29,215 nt of DNA from Clostridia bacterium (GCA_021202495.1 JAJQCX010000110.1:1-29215), one strand, 5' to 3'; numbered from the stretch's first letter, positions 1 through 9,624 are shown. Numbers and translations: made by a program. Notes: generated by a model not told the origin, from the sequence alone.

Positions 1-83
1 TCTCCTTATATAATTTTAATTTTATTGACTTAAAAGTTTTAAAATGCGTCTATCTATAAAGCTTTTTGAAATCTACGATGATA

Positions 84-3000
84 TTACTCAACGTCCACGC
101 TGCCCGCGGTTGTAGTTCTCACATCAAGCACCCCGCCCGCGCAGTAATTGCCGTCCTTCGGCTTAAACATCACGGTTATGCTGCCCTTGCCCTCGGTCAA
201 TTCGGCGGGGATTTCATAGAAGACATTATACGTCTCACCCGAAGCGGGGCTTTCAAGTGTCTGCTCCGCTATTTTTACGCCGTCGACATAGATTTCAAAA
301 TCGCGCTTATATGTCACGCCGCCGGTTGTAAATGTGCCGTCACTGCCCCAGTAGGAAACATAGAGATAATCCGCGCACTTCAAATCATAGCTGAAATACG
401 CGTCGTCGCCGTAGGCGTCGCGCCAATAATAAGTTGAAATGCCACTCGTGAAGCTGCCGTTGTGGCTGTTGTTTGAAACAAGGTTGTGCCCGATCTCATC
501 CTGCTGTCCGTCGGGCGTCACCGAATCGACCGTTATGTCGCCGAGCGCCTTGTCGTATGGGTCGGCTTCGCTGTTCAAATACCAATACACATTGTGGAAC
601 TGATGATGTATCGAATAGAACGGCATCAGCGTTAATTCCTCGCCGCTCGATGTGTAATCTCCGCTGATCTTAAATGTAAGGCTCGACAAATCAACAGTTT
701 CGATAAAGTCCGCGGGGTCGCGGCTTTCGCTTGTGAGTGACGGCACGGAAACGGTCGTGTCGGGAATGTCCGTCTCGCTTGTGCGCGTGTCCTCAGGCAG
801 TCCCTCGTCGCCGAGCGCCGCCGCAAGCACGATGGGGCCGTACTTAAACGCAACCTTGTTTTCATCGTCGCGCGCCTCGTAAAGCGTAAGGCTCATCGGA
901 AGCGTGATTTCAATCTCATCGCCCTCGCTCCATTCACGCTCTATCGTCACATAGCCCTTTTCCTCAACCATTTCAACCGCTTCGCCGTTGACCGAAACGC
1001 TCATTTCGCCGTTCGTCCACGACGGAACGCGCAGCTTCACCGCAGCTTCCGCGCTGCCGCCCGTCACCGTGAGCGTCGCCGTGTCGGAATAGGGAAAATC
1101 CGTCTTTTGTTCAAACGACAAGCCCAGCTCGTTCCAGCGCATCGTTGAAGGAATGTACAAATTCACATAGAGCTCGTTTTTGTCTTTATAATAGGCGCAT
1201 CTTGCGTATCTGCCCGGGTTTTCCATGCCGGTGCCCGTGCAGCACCACCACGCCTCGTCGCTGTCGCCATAAATTCTGAAATGCCCCTGCAGAAGCGACG
1301 TAAAGTACATCTTGTTACCCGTTTCGGGATCCTGCGCGCCCAAGATGTCGTTATAGAGCACCGTTTCGACGTAGTCCATATACGCGCCGTCGTGATCCCA
1401 GCTGAACAAATGCTCCGTCAGCTTTATCATGTTGTAGACGTTGCAGCTCTCGCACGTCTTTTTGTGCAGCGTCTCCGCGCCGAGCGCCTCAAAATGCTCG
1501 CTCACGCTGTTGCCGCCGATAACGTAGGAGCGGTTATAAACAACCGTGTTCCAGAAATATTTTGCCGCAGTTTCGTAATCCGTGCGGCTGTCGTCCTGCT
1601 CAAAAATCGCCGCCGCGCCGATAATTTTGGGTATCTGTGTGTTCGCGTGAAGCCCCGTCAGCTCGTCGGTCTCCTGCGAAAGAGGCTCCAAAATCTCGTC
1701 ATGCGTGAAGCGCACCGCCGTTTCGAGGTATTTTTCCTCGCCGGTTATGTCGTAAAGCTCCGCAAAAACCTCGTTCATGCCGCCGTATTCCACGTCAAGC
1801 ATAGTCTGCATTTCATCGTCCGTCAAATTCGACGTGCCCTCAACCGCCCAATCGGCAAATTTTATCACAACAGAAAGCGCGGTTTCGTTTCCCGCCATGT
1901 TATACGCGTCAAGCAGTCCCTGATAAATCTTATGCACACCGTACCACGGCACCCAATAGCCGCTGCTCCACGATGAAACGTTGCCCGCAAAGAGCTTTTC
2001 AAAGCAGGTCTCATCAATGCCGCCTATGTAGCCGCTGCCGGTCTCCTTTTGTATTTCGGAGAGCTTTTCCACCGCGTAGTCAAGCCGCTCCTTTATCGTC
2101 GCATTGCCGGTTGACGAATATGTCGCCGCGGCAGCGCTCATCCAGTGCCCCAAGGAGTGCCCCGCCAATGTGAACGTGTCGGCCGAACTCGACGTCCAGT
2201 TATTTGCGCCCTTGCGCTCCCAGCCGCCGTAGCGCTCCGCGCCGTTCGGCGTGTCGAGCCCCGCCATCTCAAAACTCGGCGCAAGCAGCCTGTCCACGTC
2301 AATTTCCAAAAGATACTCCGTGTTCAAATCCTGTGCGTCCTTAAACATTCCTTCTGTCAGTCTCACGTCGCTCAACGCCACAAAATCTCCTCCATCCTTC
2401 ACACCGACGCTCTCCGCATTGCAAAGCGTCAGCGGACAAAGCTTGTCTGCGTTCCATATTATTATTTTCGCACTGCGCCCACTCTCTGTCGGCGCGGGCA
2501 TCGTCAGCACAATTTCACTTTCCTCGCCCGTGTTAAAAATTGTACTCGCGACGCTTATCAGCGTTTCATCCTCATAAAGCGAAAGCGCCGCCATTATTTT
2601 ATCGTCCTCATCGGTGTAAACGCCTATCTCTGCGGTCAATATGCCGTCCTTGTTCGCAAGGCTTTTCGTCACGGTGTAGCCGTCTGTAATGCTTGAGCTG
2701 TAAACCGTTATTTTTGCCTCCGCGGTGTATTCTCTGCCGCCCGCCGTAACGGTTCCGGTTATTGTATATTCACCGTCGCGCAGCGCGTCGTATTCATCGT
2801 CGTTCCATACAACCGACGCCGTACCGGTGTCGCCCGTTTCGTATGTAACGGAAACTTTGCTCGGCAAATTCGGCTCCTCTCCCGCGTACACCGCAATCTC
2901 GGTCGTCGCAATCTCCGCAATTTCGGGTTCTTCAACCTCGCAGAGCGTAAAGCCGTTTATGCACACATAGTCGAGCGCCTGCAGCCAGTAAAGGTTGAAG

Positions 3001-3665
3001 AAAAAGTAATCCGCGTCCTCGTCAGCCTCAATAATTGCCTCAAATTTCGTCCACCCGACCTCTTCCACGTTGTCCCCGTCATACTGCGCCGCGTCGACGC
3101 CGCCCGTGCCGCTCCAAACTATTTTTCCGTTCGACGCCTCGTCGCAGTAATTTTCGGAATTTATCGCTCCGTAGCGCACCGACGATTTTAAGCTTCCGCC
3201 CCACGCCGATTGGTAGTATGAAAAATAATACGTCTTTCCGCCCTCAATCGGCACATACGCCAAAAGCGAATTTGTCCCGTTCCAAAATGCACCCGACGCG
3301 CTTGAAATGTTCTCGCAAAGATAATATTTGTTTCTCTCTCCGCTGCCGGAATCCTCGGCGTAATAGAACGAGCTTCCGCGATTGCTCTCGCTCGTGTCGG
3401 AAATCTTATCCGCCAGCGGCGTCAAATTCTCACCCGTCACGGGATTGGGCACATTTCCGTCCCAGCTCGTCCCCGTGTTCGTCCCGACATAAAATTCACT
3501 CCCCGCAATCCGCGTTGATCCATCGGCGAAATTCGGATATTCAAACAAATTATCACCCACAACAGAATAAACGCTGCCGCCGTTTTCCACCGTTTCCCCC
3601 TCCGCGACAAACACCGCCGAGGCAAACAAACAAACCGCGCAAATAACCGCCAAAACCTTTTTCAT
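84..3665 (-). CDS. Secreted multidomain GH127-family glycoside hydrolase (probable beta-L-arabinofuranosidase)
   Basis: This 1193-residue protein probably removes beta-L-arabinofuranose or a related sugar from plant cell-wall glycans outside the cell. Residues 1-22 are a signal peptide (MKK, hydrophobic core, cleavage near AEG). Residues about 35-245 form a beta-rich, possibly carbohydrate-binding module, and about 255-322 an Ig-like domain. The DUF1680/GH127 catalytic barrel spans about 430-860, followed by beta-sandwich domains; about 1055-1185 resembles DUF6805. By alignment in the mind to HypBA1 (Zn ligands Glu338, Cys340, Cys417, Cys418; acid/base Glu322), the matching residues here are Glu739, Cys741, Cys808 and Cys809, with Cys808 as nucleophile and Glu723 as acid/base. 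The spacing fits. There is no LPXTG anchor or SLH domain, so the protein is likely released. The exact substrate is open, since GH127 includes other activities. The 83 bp beyond the stop are AT-rich and show no clear terminator. Confidence 0.9.
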   Translation of the reverse strand: MKKVLAVICAVCLFASAVFVAEGETVENGGSVYSVVGDNLFEYPNFADGSTRIAGSEFYVGTNTGTSWDGNVPNPVTGENLTPLADKISDTSESNRGSSFYYAEDSGSGERNKYYLCENISSASGAFWNGTNSLLAYVPIEGGKTYYFSYYQSAWGGSLKSSVRYGAINSENYCDEASNGKIVWSGTGGVDAAQYDGDNVEEVGWTKFEAIIEADEDADYFFFNLYWLQALDYVCINGFTLCEVEEPEIAEIATTEIAVYAGEEPNLPSKVSVTYETGDTGTASVVWNDDEYDALRDGEYTITGTVTAGGREYTAEAKITVYSSSITDGYTVTKSLANKDGILTAEIGVYTDEDDKIMAALSLYEDETLISVASTIFNTGEESEIVLTMPAPTESGRSAKIIIWNADKLCPLTLCNAESVGVKDGGDFVALSDVRLTEGMFKDAQDLNTEYLLEIDVDRLLAPSFEMAGLDTPNGAERYGGWERKGANNWTSSSADTFTLAGHSLGHWMSAAAATYSSTGNATIKERLDYAVEKLSEIQKETGSGYIGGIDETCFEKLFAGNVSSWSSGYWVPWYGVHKIYQGLLDAYNMAGNETALSVVIKFADWAVEGTSNLTDDEMQTMLDVEYGGMNEVFAELYDITGEEKYLETAVRFTHDEILEPLSQETDELTGLHANTQIPKIIGAAAIFEQDDSRTDYETAAKYFWNTVVYNRSYVIGGNSVSEHFEALGAETLHKKTCESCNVYNMIKLTEHLFSWDHDGAYMDYVETVLYNDILGAQDPETGNKMYFTSLLQGHFRIYGDSDEAWWCCTGTGMENPGRYARCAYYKDKNELYVNLYIPSTMRWNELGLSFEQKTDFPYSDTATLTVTGGSAEAAVKLRVPSWTNGEMSVSVNGEAVEMVEEKGYVTIEREWSEGDEIEITLPMSLTLYEARDDENKVAFKYGPIVLAAALGDEGLPEDTRTSETDIPDTTVSVPSLTSESRDPADFIETVDLSSLTFKISGDYTSSGEELTLMPFYSIHHQFHNVYWYLNSEADPYDKALGDITVDSVTPDGQQDEIGHNLVSNNSHNGSFTSGISTYYWRDAYGDDAYFSYDLKCADYLYVSYWGSDGTFTTGGVTYKRDFEIYVDGVKIAEQTLESPASGETYNVFYEIPAELTEGKGSITVMFKPKDGNYCAGGVLDVRTTTAGSVDVE

Positions 3666-3700
3666 CTTCGCCCGTCCCTTTCAAAACAAAATATATTTAT

Positions 3701-3729
3701 ATTTTATCAAATTTTATTTTACATTGCAA
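3701..3729 (-). promoter_or_regulatory. Candidate sigma-A promoter of the GH127 gene
   Basis: On the minus strand TTGCAA (3724-3729), a 17-bp spacer and TAAAAT (3701-3706) lie about 36 bp upstream of the GH127 start codon, in an AT-rich stretch. The nonamer TTGCAATAT occurs twice on the plus strand (3724-3732 and 3737-3745), 13 bp apart, overlapping the -35 box. That spacing could suit a regulator, but this is inference. A weak ribosome site (AAAGGGA) precedes the ATG. Confidence 0.5.
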
Positions 3730-3781
3730 TATAACTTTGCAATATATTCTTTGCATTTTGCGCACTTTTTGTAACAGTCCG

Positions 3782-3816
3782 GCCGCTTTGCGGCTGAACA
3801 CGGGGACAAGCCCCGT
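3782..3816. repeat. Two-hairpin intergenic palindromic repeat, copy 1
   Basis: Two small perfect hairpins lie in tandem: GCCGC-TTT-GCGGC (3782-3794) and ACGGGG-ACAAG-CCCCGT (3800-3816), joined by TGAAC. The linker and second stem share GAACACGGGGACAA with the element at 25501-25553, which has the same order of stems. It sits between the end of pyk and the GH127 promoter. It looks like a member of a dispersed palindromic repeat family rather than a terminator, because no T-run follows on either strand. Confidence 0.55.
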
Positions 3817-3867
3817 CCCACAACGGAGATGGCGAAAAAATCAAGCTTTTTGGCTGAATATCAGTAT

Positions 3868-3913
3868 AAAGGCTATATCAAAACACAAACTCCGGTGTTC
3901 CGATACAGCCTTT
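3868..3913 (-). terminator. Candidate terminator hairpin after pyk
   Basis: Right after the pyk stop codon an imperfect inverted repeat of about 19 bp (arms 3868-3886 and 3895-3913, AAAGGCT at the base) would fold in the minus-strand transcript with a loop of about 8 nt. The following T-run is weak (TTTATA), with a longer T6 about 25 nt further on. It probably ends the long pyrH-to-pyk transcript, but efficiency is uncertain. Confidence 0.5.
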
Positions 3914-3915
3914 TC

Positions 3916-5286
3916 TTACTGCACAATTTTCAATATATTCGTCATGCCGCGCTCGTCGCCGCCGGTTACTATCAGTGTGCCGTCAAAGCCTTCGGATTGG
4001 GCGATTTCGAGCGCTTTTTTGAAGCGGGTTTCGGCGCCGCCTTCGGTTTTGTCAAGATACGGGCAAACGCCCCATGAGAGAGACATTTGATAGTATTTTG
4101 CCTCGTCGCGGGTTACGGCGACAATCGGGCAGGGAGGGCGATATTTTGAAACGATGTTCGCCGTGTGCCCGGAGTAGGTCACGGTTAAAATCGCCGAGGC
4201 GCCAAGCGTCACGGCGGCGGATGCTGCGGCTCCCGCAATCGCGCCCGCGACGCCGTATTCCTCGTGGTGCGCGGGAATAAGCGCCTTTTCGGCGGTTTCA
4301 GCCACGCGGTTCATCACGCGCACGCTCTCGACCGCATAATCGCCCGCAGCCGTTTCGCCCGAGAGCATCACGGCGCCCGTGCCGTCAAAAATGGCGTTCG
4401 CAATGTCGGTCACCTCAGCTCGTGTGGGGCGGGGATTTTTTATCATAGAGTCGAGCATCTGCGTCGCCGTGACGCATTTTTTGCCTTTGCGAAGGCATTT
4501 TTTTATTATCCGCTTTTGTATTTCGGGAATGTTCTCAATCGGTATTTCAACGCCCATGTCGCCGCGCGCGACCATTATCCCGTCGGACGCTTCGATAATT
4601 TCGTCGATGTTTTCCACGCCGCGCATGTTTTCAATCTTCGAAATTATCTCAATGCCGCGCCCGCCGTAGTGCAATATCGTGCGCCGCAAATCCCGCACGT
4701 CTTGGGCTGATCGCACGAACGACGCCGCGACGAAATCAACGCCGTTTTTCACGCCGAATTCGATGTCCATTCTGTCGCGCTCGGTCATGTAGGGCATGTT
4801 AAGCTCAATTCCGGGCAAATTTATGCTTTTGCCGGACTTCAGCTCGCCGCCCGCCTCAACACGGCATATCGTTTCTCTTTCGCCCAAAGCTTCAACCTCA
4901 AGCTCGATCAGCCCATCGTCAAGGAGCACTCTGTCGCCTTTTTTTGTCACCTTTTGAATGGGATAGCTCACCGAAACCTTTTCGTCGCTGCCTTCGGTTT
5001 CGTAGGCGCAGAGCGTGAATTTTTCGCCCCTCTCAAGCTCCGCCGAGCCGTTTTTAAAGCGTCCTATGCGAATTTCCGGCCCCTTGGTGTCGAGCATTAT
5101 GCCGATGGGCTTTCCCGTCTTTGTGCGCAGCTTTTTCACGCTGTCAATACGTCTTTGCTGCTCGGAAAATGTGCCGTGCGACAAATTGAGCCGCGCGACG
5201 TCCATGCCGGCGTCTGCAATTTTTTCAAGCACGCCCTCCTCGTCGGTTTTAGGTCCCAATGTACAAACAATTTTTGTTCTTCTCAA
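3916..5286 (-). CDS. pyk: Pyruvate kinase
   Basis: Converts phosphoenolpyruvate and ADP to pyruvate and ATP, the last step of glycolysis, in the cytoplasm. The 456-residue chain has the usual A/B/C domains and lacks the extra C-terminal PEP-utiliser-like domain found in Bacillus enzymes. Visible landmarks are ARLNLSHG (R32, N34), LDTKGPEIR near 65-73, the signature ISKIEN with catalytic Lys217 and metal-binding Glu219, ARGDMGVEIP with Asp243, and PRPTRAE at 285-291. The start is a TTG codon: the canonical N-terminus MRRTKIVCTLGP begins there and no ATG is available. A GAGG lies 9 nt upstream, overlapping the dnaE stop. It is 6 bp downstream of dnaE and is the last gene of the long minus-strand run. 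pfkA, often its neighbour in Clostridia, is not between dnaE and pyk. Confidence 0.97.
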   Translation of the reverse strand: MRRTKIVCTLGPKTDEEGVLEKIADAGMDVARLNLSHGTFSEQQRRIDSVKKLRTKTGKPIGIMLDTKGPEIRIGRFKNGSAELERGEKFTLCAYETEGSDEKVSVSYPIQKVTKKGDRVLLDDGLIELEVEALGERETICRVEAGGELKSGKSINLPGIELNMPYMTERDRMDIEFGVKNGVDFVAASFVRSAQDVRDLRRTILHYGGRGIEIISKIENMRGVENIDEIIEASDGIMVARGDMGVEIPIENIPEIQKRIIKKCLRKGKKCVTATQMLDSMIKNPRPTRAEVTDIANAIFDGTGAVMLSGETAAGDYAVESVRVMNRVAETAEKALIPAHHEEYGVAGAIAGAAASAAVTLGASAILTVTYSGHTANIVSKYRPPCPIVAVTRDEAKYYQMSLSWGVCPYLDKTEGGAETRFKKALEIAQSEGFDGTLIVTGGDERGMTNILKIVQ

Positions 5287-5292
5287 TATTTC

Positions 5293-8200
5293 CTACCTCA
5301 ATTTCGCACCCGCTCGTTTTCCGCCGAAATATTTATCTATTTCGGCGATAATTTCGGGTGAAATTTGAGTTACGACGGACGGATGAGTGTAAACACTTCT
5401 GTCGCCGAAGCGCAGGATAACCCTATCCGTGCCCTGTTTTGAAAGCAAAATGCGCCTCAACCCGTCAAGCTTTTGTTCCTCGCCCGCCTCGATACTCACA
5501 GTGAGAGTTTGCCCCATATCCTCCGTTTTATTCAGCGGAGCCGCCGCTTCGCAAAGAAGCTTGGGCGCGGAATCCTCCTTTATGTCGAGCCTTGCCGAAG
5601 CCGCGACAATCGCGCCTTCGGTCAATATTGAATCGAGCTTTGAAAGCGTTTCCGGGAAAATTATCATCTCAGCCGAAGCTGTGAAGTCCTCGATTGTGAC
5701 AAAGCTCATCATTGTGTTATTTTTCGTCAGCTTGTCACGGCGCGTTGTTATCATGCCCGCAACCGTTACCGCGCCTCTGTCCTCGTATTTTCCGTCCTCG
5801 CCCGACGAGGACGGAATTTCACCAATGCGGTCATAGCGCGTGTCGTCGACGACGCCTCTGTAATCGTCAAGCGGGTGACCCGAAAAATACATTCCGGCAT
5901 ATTCCATTTCCATGTCGAGTATCGCTTTTTTGGAAAGGGCGGGAGCGTTCGGGAGATAATCCTGCGCGGCGGCTTTCGTCTCAACCGCGGCAAAAAGCGA
6001 AATCTGCCCCTCGATGTTGTTTTTCCTCTCGCTTGCTGCGGAATCCAGCATTGTCTCGTAGCCCGCGAGCAGTCGGTTGCGTTCGGGAACGATTGAATCA
6101 AACGCGCCGACGCGGATAAGCCCCTCAACGCCGCGCTTATTGAGTTCCTTACCGCTCATGCGGGACGCGAAATCGGAAAACGATTTATATTCTCCGCCCT
6201 TTTCACGCTCCTCAACTATCTTTTCCATTAAAGTAAGCCCCGCGTTTCTGATGTGCCCCAAGCCGAATCTTATGTCGCCGCCCTCAACGCTGAATGACGC
6301 CTGCGATTTATTGATGTCGGGCTTTAGCAGATTTATCCCCATCGCACGGCATTTTTCAACATAAAGCGCCGCCTTTTCGGTTTCGCCCATGACACCTGTT
6401 ATGAGAGACGCCATAAAATAGACCGGGTAAAAGCATTTTAAATACGCCGTCTGATATGCCACAACCGCATATGCCGCCGCGTGCGACTTGTTGAACGCGT
6501 ATTCGGCAAAGGCGTCCATGTCGTCAAAAATGCTTACAGCTGTTTTTTCGTCAATGCCGTTTCGTATGCAGCCTTGGATTGTCACATTGCCGCTCTCGTC
6601 GGTTTCGCCGTAGATGAAGCGCTTGCGCGCCTTCTCCATTTCCTTTGCCTTTTTCTTGCTCATTGCACGGCGCACCTCGTCCGCGCCGCCCATCGAAAAG
6701 CCCGCCAAAGAGCGCACAATTTCCATAACCTGCTCCTGGTAGACGATGCAGCCGTAGGTGTCCTTTAAGATTGGCTCAAGCTTGGGGTGCTTATATGTGA
6801 CGCCTGCGGGATTGTGCTTGTTTTTAATATACTGCGGAATGAAATCCATCGGTCCCGGGCGGTAGAGCGCAACGCCGGCGATGATGTCCTCAAGGCAGCT
6901 CGGCTCCAAGCGGCGCATAAAGCTCGTCATTCCGCCGCTTTCAAGCTGGAACACGCCCTCCGTGTCGCCGGAGGAAATCATTTTATACACTTCTTTGTCG
7001 TCGTATGTGATATGCTCAAGGTCGATTATGACGTTCTGCCGCTTTGCTATGTCAATACAGTTTCGTATGACGGTCAGGTTTTTGAGCCCCAAAAAGTCCA
7101 TTTTCAAAAGCCCTAACTCTTCAACCGTGTCCTTTGTGAACTGCGTCACGACAACGTCGTCGTTTTTGGAAAGGGGCAGCAGCCCGTCAAGCCGCTCGCC
7201 GCAGATAACAACGCCCGCTGCGTGCGTGCCCGCGCTCTTAGGCAGTCCCTCAATCGATTTTGCCGTGTCGATAAGCCGCTTTACCGTTTCGCTCGATTCG
7301 TAGGCTTCTTTTAATTTCGGCGTTATCAGCGCTTCGTCAAGGGTAATGTTGAGCGTTTTCGGCACAAGCTTTGCCACGGCGTCAACCTCGCCGTAGCTTA
7401 AGCCCATCACGCGCCCCGCGTCGCGCACGGCGCCCCGCGCTTTCATGGTTCCGAACGTCACAATCTGGCACACATTGTCCTTGCCGTACTTTTGCACAAC
7501 GTAGTCAATCACCTCGCCGCGCCGCTCGATGCAAAAGTCGATGTCGATATCGGGCATCGAAACGCGCTCCGGGTTCAGGAAACGCTCAAAAATCAGCGAA
7601 TATTTCATCGGGTCGATGTCGGTTATGCCGAGTGAATAGGAAACAATGCTGCCCGCCGCGCTGCCGCGTCCGGGACCGACGGGGATGTTTTGCCGCTTGG
7701 CGTAATTGACAAAATCGGAAACTATCAAAAAATAGTCCGTAAAACCCATTGAATTTATGACGCCGAGCTCATATGTGAGCCTTTTTCTCTTTTCGTCGTC
7801 AAGATTTGCTCCGTATCTTTTTTCAAGCCCCGCCTCGCAGAGCTTTTTTAAATAGCTTTCTTTTTCCTCGCCTTCGGGAAGTGGGAAGGAGGGGAGATGG
7901 CGCTTGTGAAATTCAAAATCAAAATCGCACATATCGGCAATTTTGCCCGTATTTTCAATCGCTTCGGGGTAGGCTGCGAAAAGGCTTTTCATTTCCTCCT
8001 CGCTTTTTAAGTAAAATTCGTCGGTTTCAAACCTCATACGGTCGCGGTCGGCTAAAGTTTTGCCGGTCTGGATGCAGAGCAGCACGTCCTGAAACGCCGC
8101 GTCCTCACGCTTAATATAGTGAACGTCGTTTGTTGCGACAAGCGGCGTTTCTGTTTCGCGCGCAAGCTTTACCAAAAGCGGCATCACGCGCTGCTGCTCC

Positions 8201-8733
8201 GCAATGCCATGGTCTTGTATTTCAACGTAAAAATCGTCGAATATTTCTTTATATGCCAAAAGAGCCGCCTTTGCGCCGTTGTAATCCCCCTCCGAAAGCC
8301 GGGAGGGAATGATGCCCGCAAGGCAAGCGGAGAGGGCGATAATGCCCTTTGAATATTTTTTCAGCTCGTCCATGTCGGTGCGCGGACGATAATAAAAGCC
8401 GTCAATCGCAGCTTTTGAGACAATTTTGCAAAGATTTTTATATCCCTCTTCGTTCTTCGCCAAAAGCACGAGATGATAATTTTCCCCGTCGGCGCGCGTC
8501 TCTTTATTTGTCAGCTTTCGCGGCGCAACGTATACCTCGCAGCCGATGATGGGCTTTATCCCTTCCGCCTTGCAAGCCTTGTAAAAATCGACCACGCCGT
8601 ACATAACGCCGTGGTCGGTCAAGGCGAGCGCCGTTTGCCCGAGCTCCTTTGCCCTCTTGGGCAGTTCCTTTACTCTCGCCGCACCGTCGAGCAAGCTGTA
8701 TTCACTATGTACATGTAAATGTGTAAACACCAT
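5293..8733 (-). CDS. dnaE: DNA polymerase III alpha subunit, DnaE type
   Basis: Replicative DNA polymerase of the C family. An N-terminal PHP domain (HLHVHSEYSLLDG near the start, TDHG about 41-44) is followed by the palm with the catalytic PDIDIDF motif (about residue 394-400) and LLKMDFLG. Helix-hairpin-helix and OB-fold regions form the last 300 residues. There is no inserted DnaQ-type exonuclease, so this is not PolC. The frame extends to a GTG at 8739 that overlaps the whiA stop (GTGA). The ATG at 8733 is the better start because GGGGAG lies 5 nt upstream of it, giving 1146 residues. It lies between whiA and pyk, the conserved clostridial arrangement. A second polymerase (PolC) would be expected elsewhere in the genome. 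Confidence 0.97.
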   Translation of the reverse strand: MVFTHLHVHSEYSLLDGAARVKELPKRAKELGQTALALTDHGVMYGVVDFYKACKAEGIKPIIGCEVYVAPRKLTNKETRADGENYHLVLLAKNEEGYKNLCKIVSKAAIDGFYYRPRTDMDELKKYSKGIIALSACLAGIIPSRLSEGDYNGAKAALLAYKEIFDDFYVEIQDHGIAEQQRVMPLLVKLARETETPLVATNDVHYIKREDAAFQDVLLCIQTGKTLADRDRMRFETDEFYLKSEEEMKSLFAAYPEAIENTGKIADMCDFDFEFHKRHLPSFPLPEGEEKESYLKKLCEAGLEKRYGANLDDEKRKRLTYELGVINSMGFTDYFLIVSDFVNYAKRQNIPVGPGRGSAAGSIVSYSLGITDIDPMKYSLIFERFLNPERVSMPDIDIDFCIERRGEVIDYVVQKYGKDNVCQIVTFGTMKARGAVRDAGRVMGLSYGEVDAVAKLVPKTLNITLDEALITPKLKEAYESSETVKRLIDTAKSIEGLPKSAGTHAAGVVICGERLDGLLPLSKNDDVVVTQFTKDTVEELGLLKMDFLGLKNLTVIRNCIDIAKRQNVIIDLEHITYDDKEVYKMISSGDTEGVFQLESGGMTSFMRRLEPSCLEDIIAGVALYRPGPMDFIPQYIKNKHNPAGVTYKHPKLEPILKDTYGCIVYQEQVMEIVRSLAGFSMGGADEVRRAMSKKKAKEMEKARKRFIYGETDESGNVTIQGCIRNGIDEKTAVSIFDDMDAFAEYAFNKSHAAAYAVVAYQTAYLKCFYPVYFMASLITGVMGETEKAALYVEKCRAMGINLLKPDINKSQASFSVEGGDIRFGLGHIRNAGLTLMEKIVEEREKGGEYKSFSDFASRMSGKELNKRGVEGLIRVGAFDSIVPERNRLLAGYETMLDSAASERKNNIEGQISLFAAVETKAAAQDYLPNAPALSKKAILDMEMEYAGMYFSGHPLDDYRGVVDDTRYDRIGEIPSSSGEDGKYEDRGAVTVAGMITTRRDKLTKNNTMMSFVTIEDFTASAEMIIFPETLSKLDSILTEGAIVAASARLDIKEDSAPKLLCEAAAPLNKTEDMGQTLTVSIEAGEEQKLDGLRRILLSKQGTDRVILRFGDRSVYTHPSVVTQISPEIIAEIDKYFGGKRAGAKLR

Positions 8734-8735
8734 TC

Positions 8736-9614
8736 TCACTCCCCATTTTCCGCAATTTTCACAAGGTTTTCAAGCCTTGCGTACATTGCGCTTTTTGAAA
8801 TACCTGCCAATTTCGCAAGCTCGGAGGTCGAGGCGAGCGGATTTTCCGTCCTCAGCCTTGCCGCTTCAATAAGCTTTGGCGATAACGCTTCCAACGCTCC
8901 CGAGTGGGAAAGCTTTTTTATCGCCTTTCTTTGGCGGTAGGACGTGTCGACGGCGCGGTCGCTGTTTGCCATGTCGCAGTTCGTTTGGCGGTTTATGCTG
9001 TTGCGCGTGTCCTTAACCGCCTTTTCCTGCAAAACGCGGAAAAGCGCACCCGTCGCTTCGGCAATTTTCAGCACATCGCCCACCGATTCGCCGGTATTGG
9101 CATAGACGACGTAATTGCTTTTGCGCTTTGTGAGATTAACCTTTGCGTCAAACGAGCGCAATATGTCAAGCGCCTTTTCGCAGCAATCTTTATTCTGCGA
9201 AAAAATTTCAATCCTGTATGTCTTTTCGGGGTTTGACGCGCTGCCCGACGCCAAAAATGCGCCCCTGATAAATGCTCTGCAGCAGCAAAGCTTGTCCTCG
9301 TCGTCCCTTTCCTCGATTACCGCGTCCTCGCCGCGCTTTAAAAATAATTCGCTTAATATATCGTCCGGCACGACGAATTTGTAGCCCTCCGCGTTTTCGT
9401 CAACCCTTTCGGGCAAATTTATCGCGCATGTATGGCGCAAAAGAACGCTGAAACGCTTTGCCAAATCGTAGCTCTCGGTGCCGAAAAGTGCGCCGCCCTC
9501 AAAAACAGCGCCCCCGAACATTAAAAGCGCACGCAGCTCAGAGCGTTCGCAGCACTCTCTTTTGCCGCGCACCGCGCAAAGCTCCGTTTTTATTTCCTCC
9601 AAAAAGGTTCGCAC
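8736..9614 (-). CDS. whiA: DNA-binding protein WhiA
   Basis: WhiA is a conserved Gram-positive DNA-binding protein linked to sporulation in actinobacteria and to division and chromosome segregation in Bacillus. The 292 residues show the degenerate LAGLIDADG-endonuclease fold in the first two-thirds (RGAFLASGSASNPEKTYRIE near 115-135) and a C-terminal helix-turn-helix (TSELAKLAGISKSAMYARL). The start is GTG at 9614; a GAGGG 7 nt upstream overlaps the rapZ stop. A nearby ATG at 9621 is out of frame. It follows rapZ by only 10 bp, whereas yvcK normally lies between these two genes. Its stop overlaps the possible GTG start of dnaE. Confidence 0.95.
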   Translation of the reverse strand: MRTFLEEIKTELCAVRGKRECCERSELRALLMFGGAVFEGGALFGTESYDLAKRFSVLLRHTCAINLPERVDENAEGYKFVVPDDILSELFLKRGEDAVIEERDDEDKLCCCRAFIRGAFLASGSASNPEKTYRIEIFSQNKDCCEKALDILRSFDAKVNLTKRKSNYVVYANTGESVGDVLKIAEATGALFRVLQEKAVKDTRNSINRQTNCDMANSDRAVDTSYRQRKAIKKLSHSGALEALSPKLIEAARLRTENPLASTSELAKLAGISKSAMYARLENLVKIAENGE

Positions 9615-9624
9615 TTTTCATCCC

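Noticed and set aside
1..83. A terminator or promoter at the left edge of the window
   Set aside because: The stretch is AT-rich, but no stable GC stem with T-run and no correctly spaced promoter boxes were seen.
1281..2696. Several plus-strand open frames of up to about 230 codons opposite the GH127 gene
   Set aside because: They lie fully inside a gene with clear catalytic motifs, show no family features, and are the usual reverse-strand by-product of GC-rich third positions.
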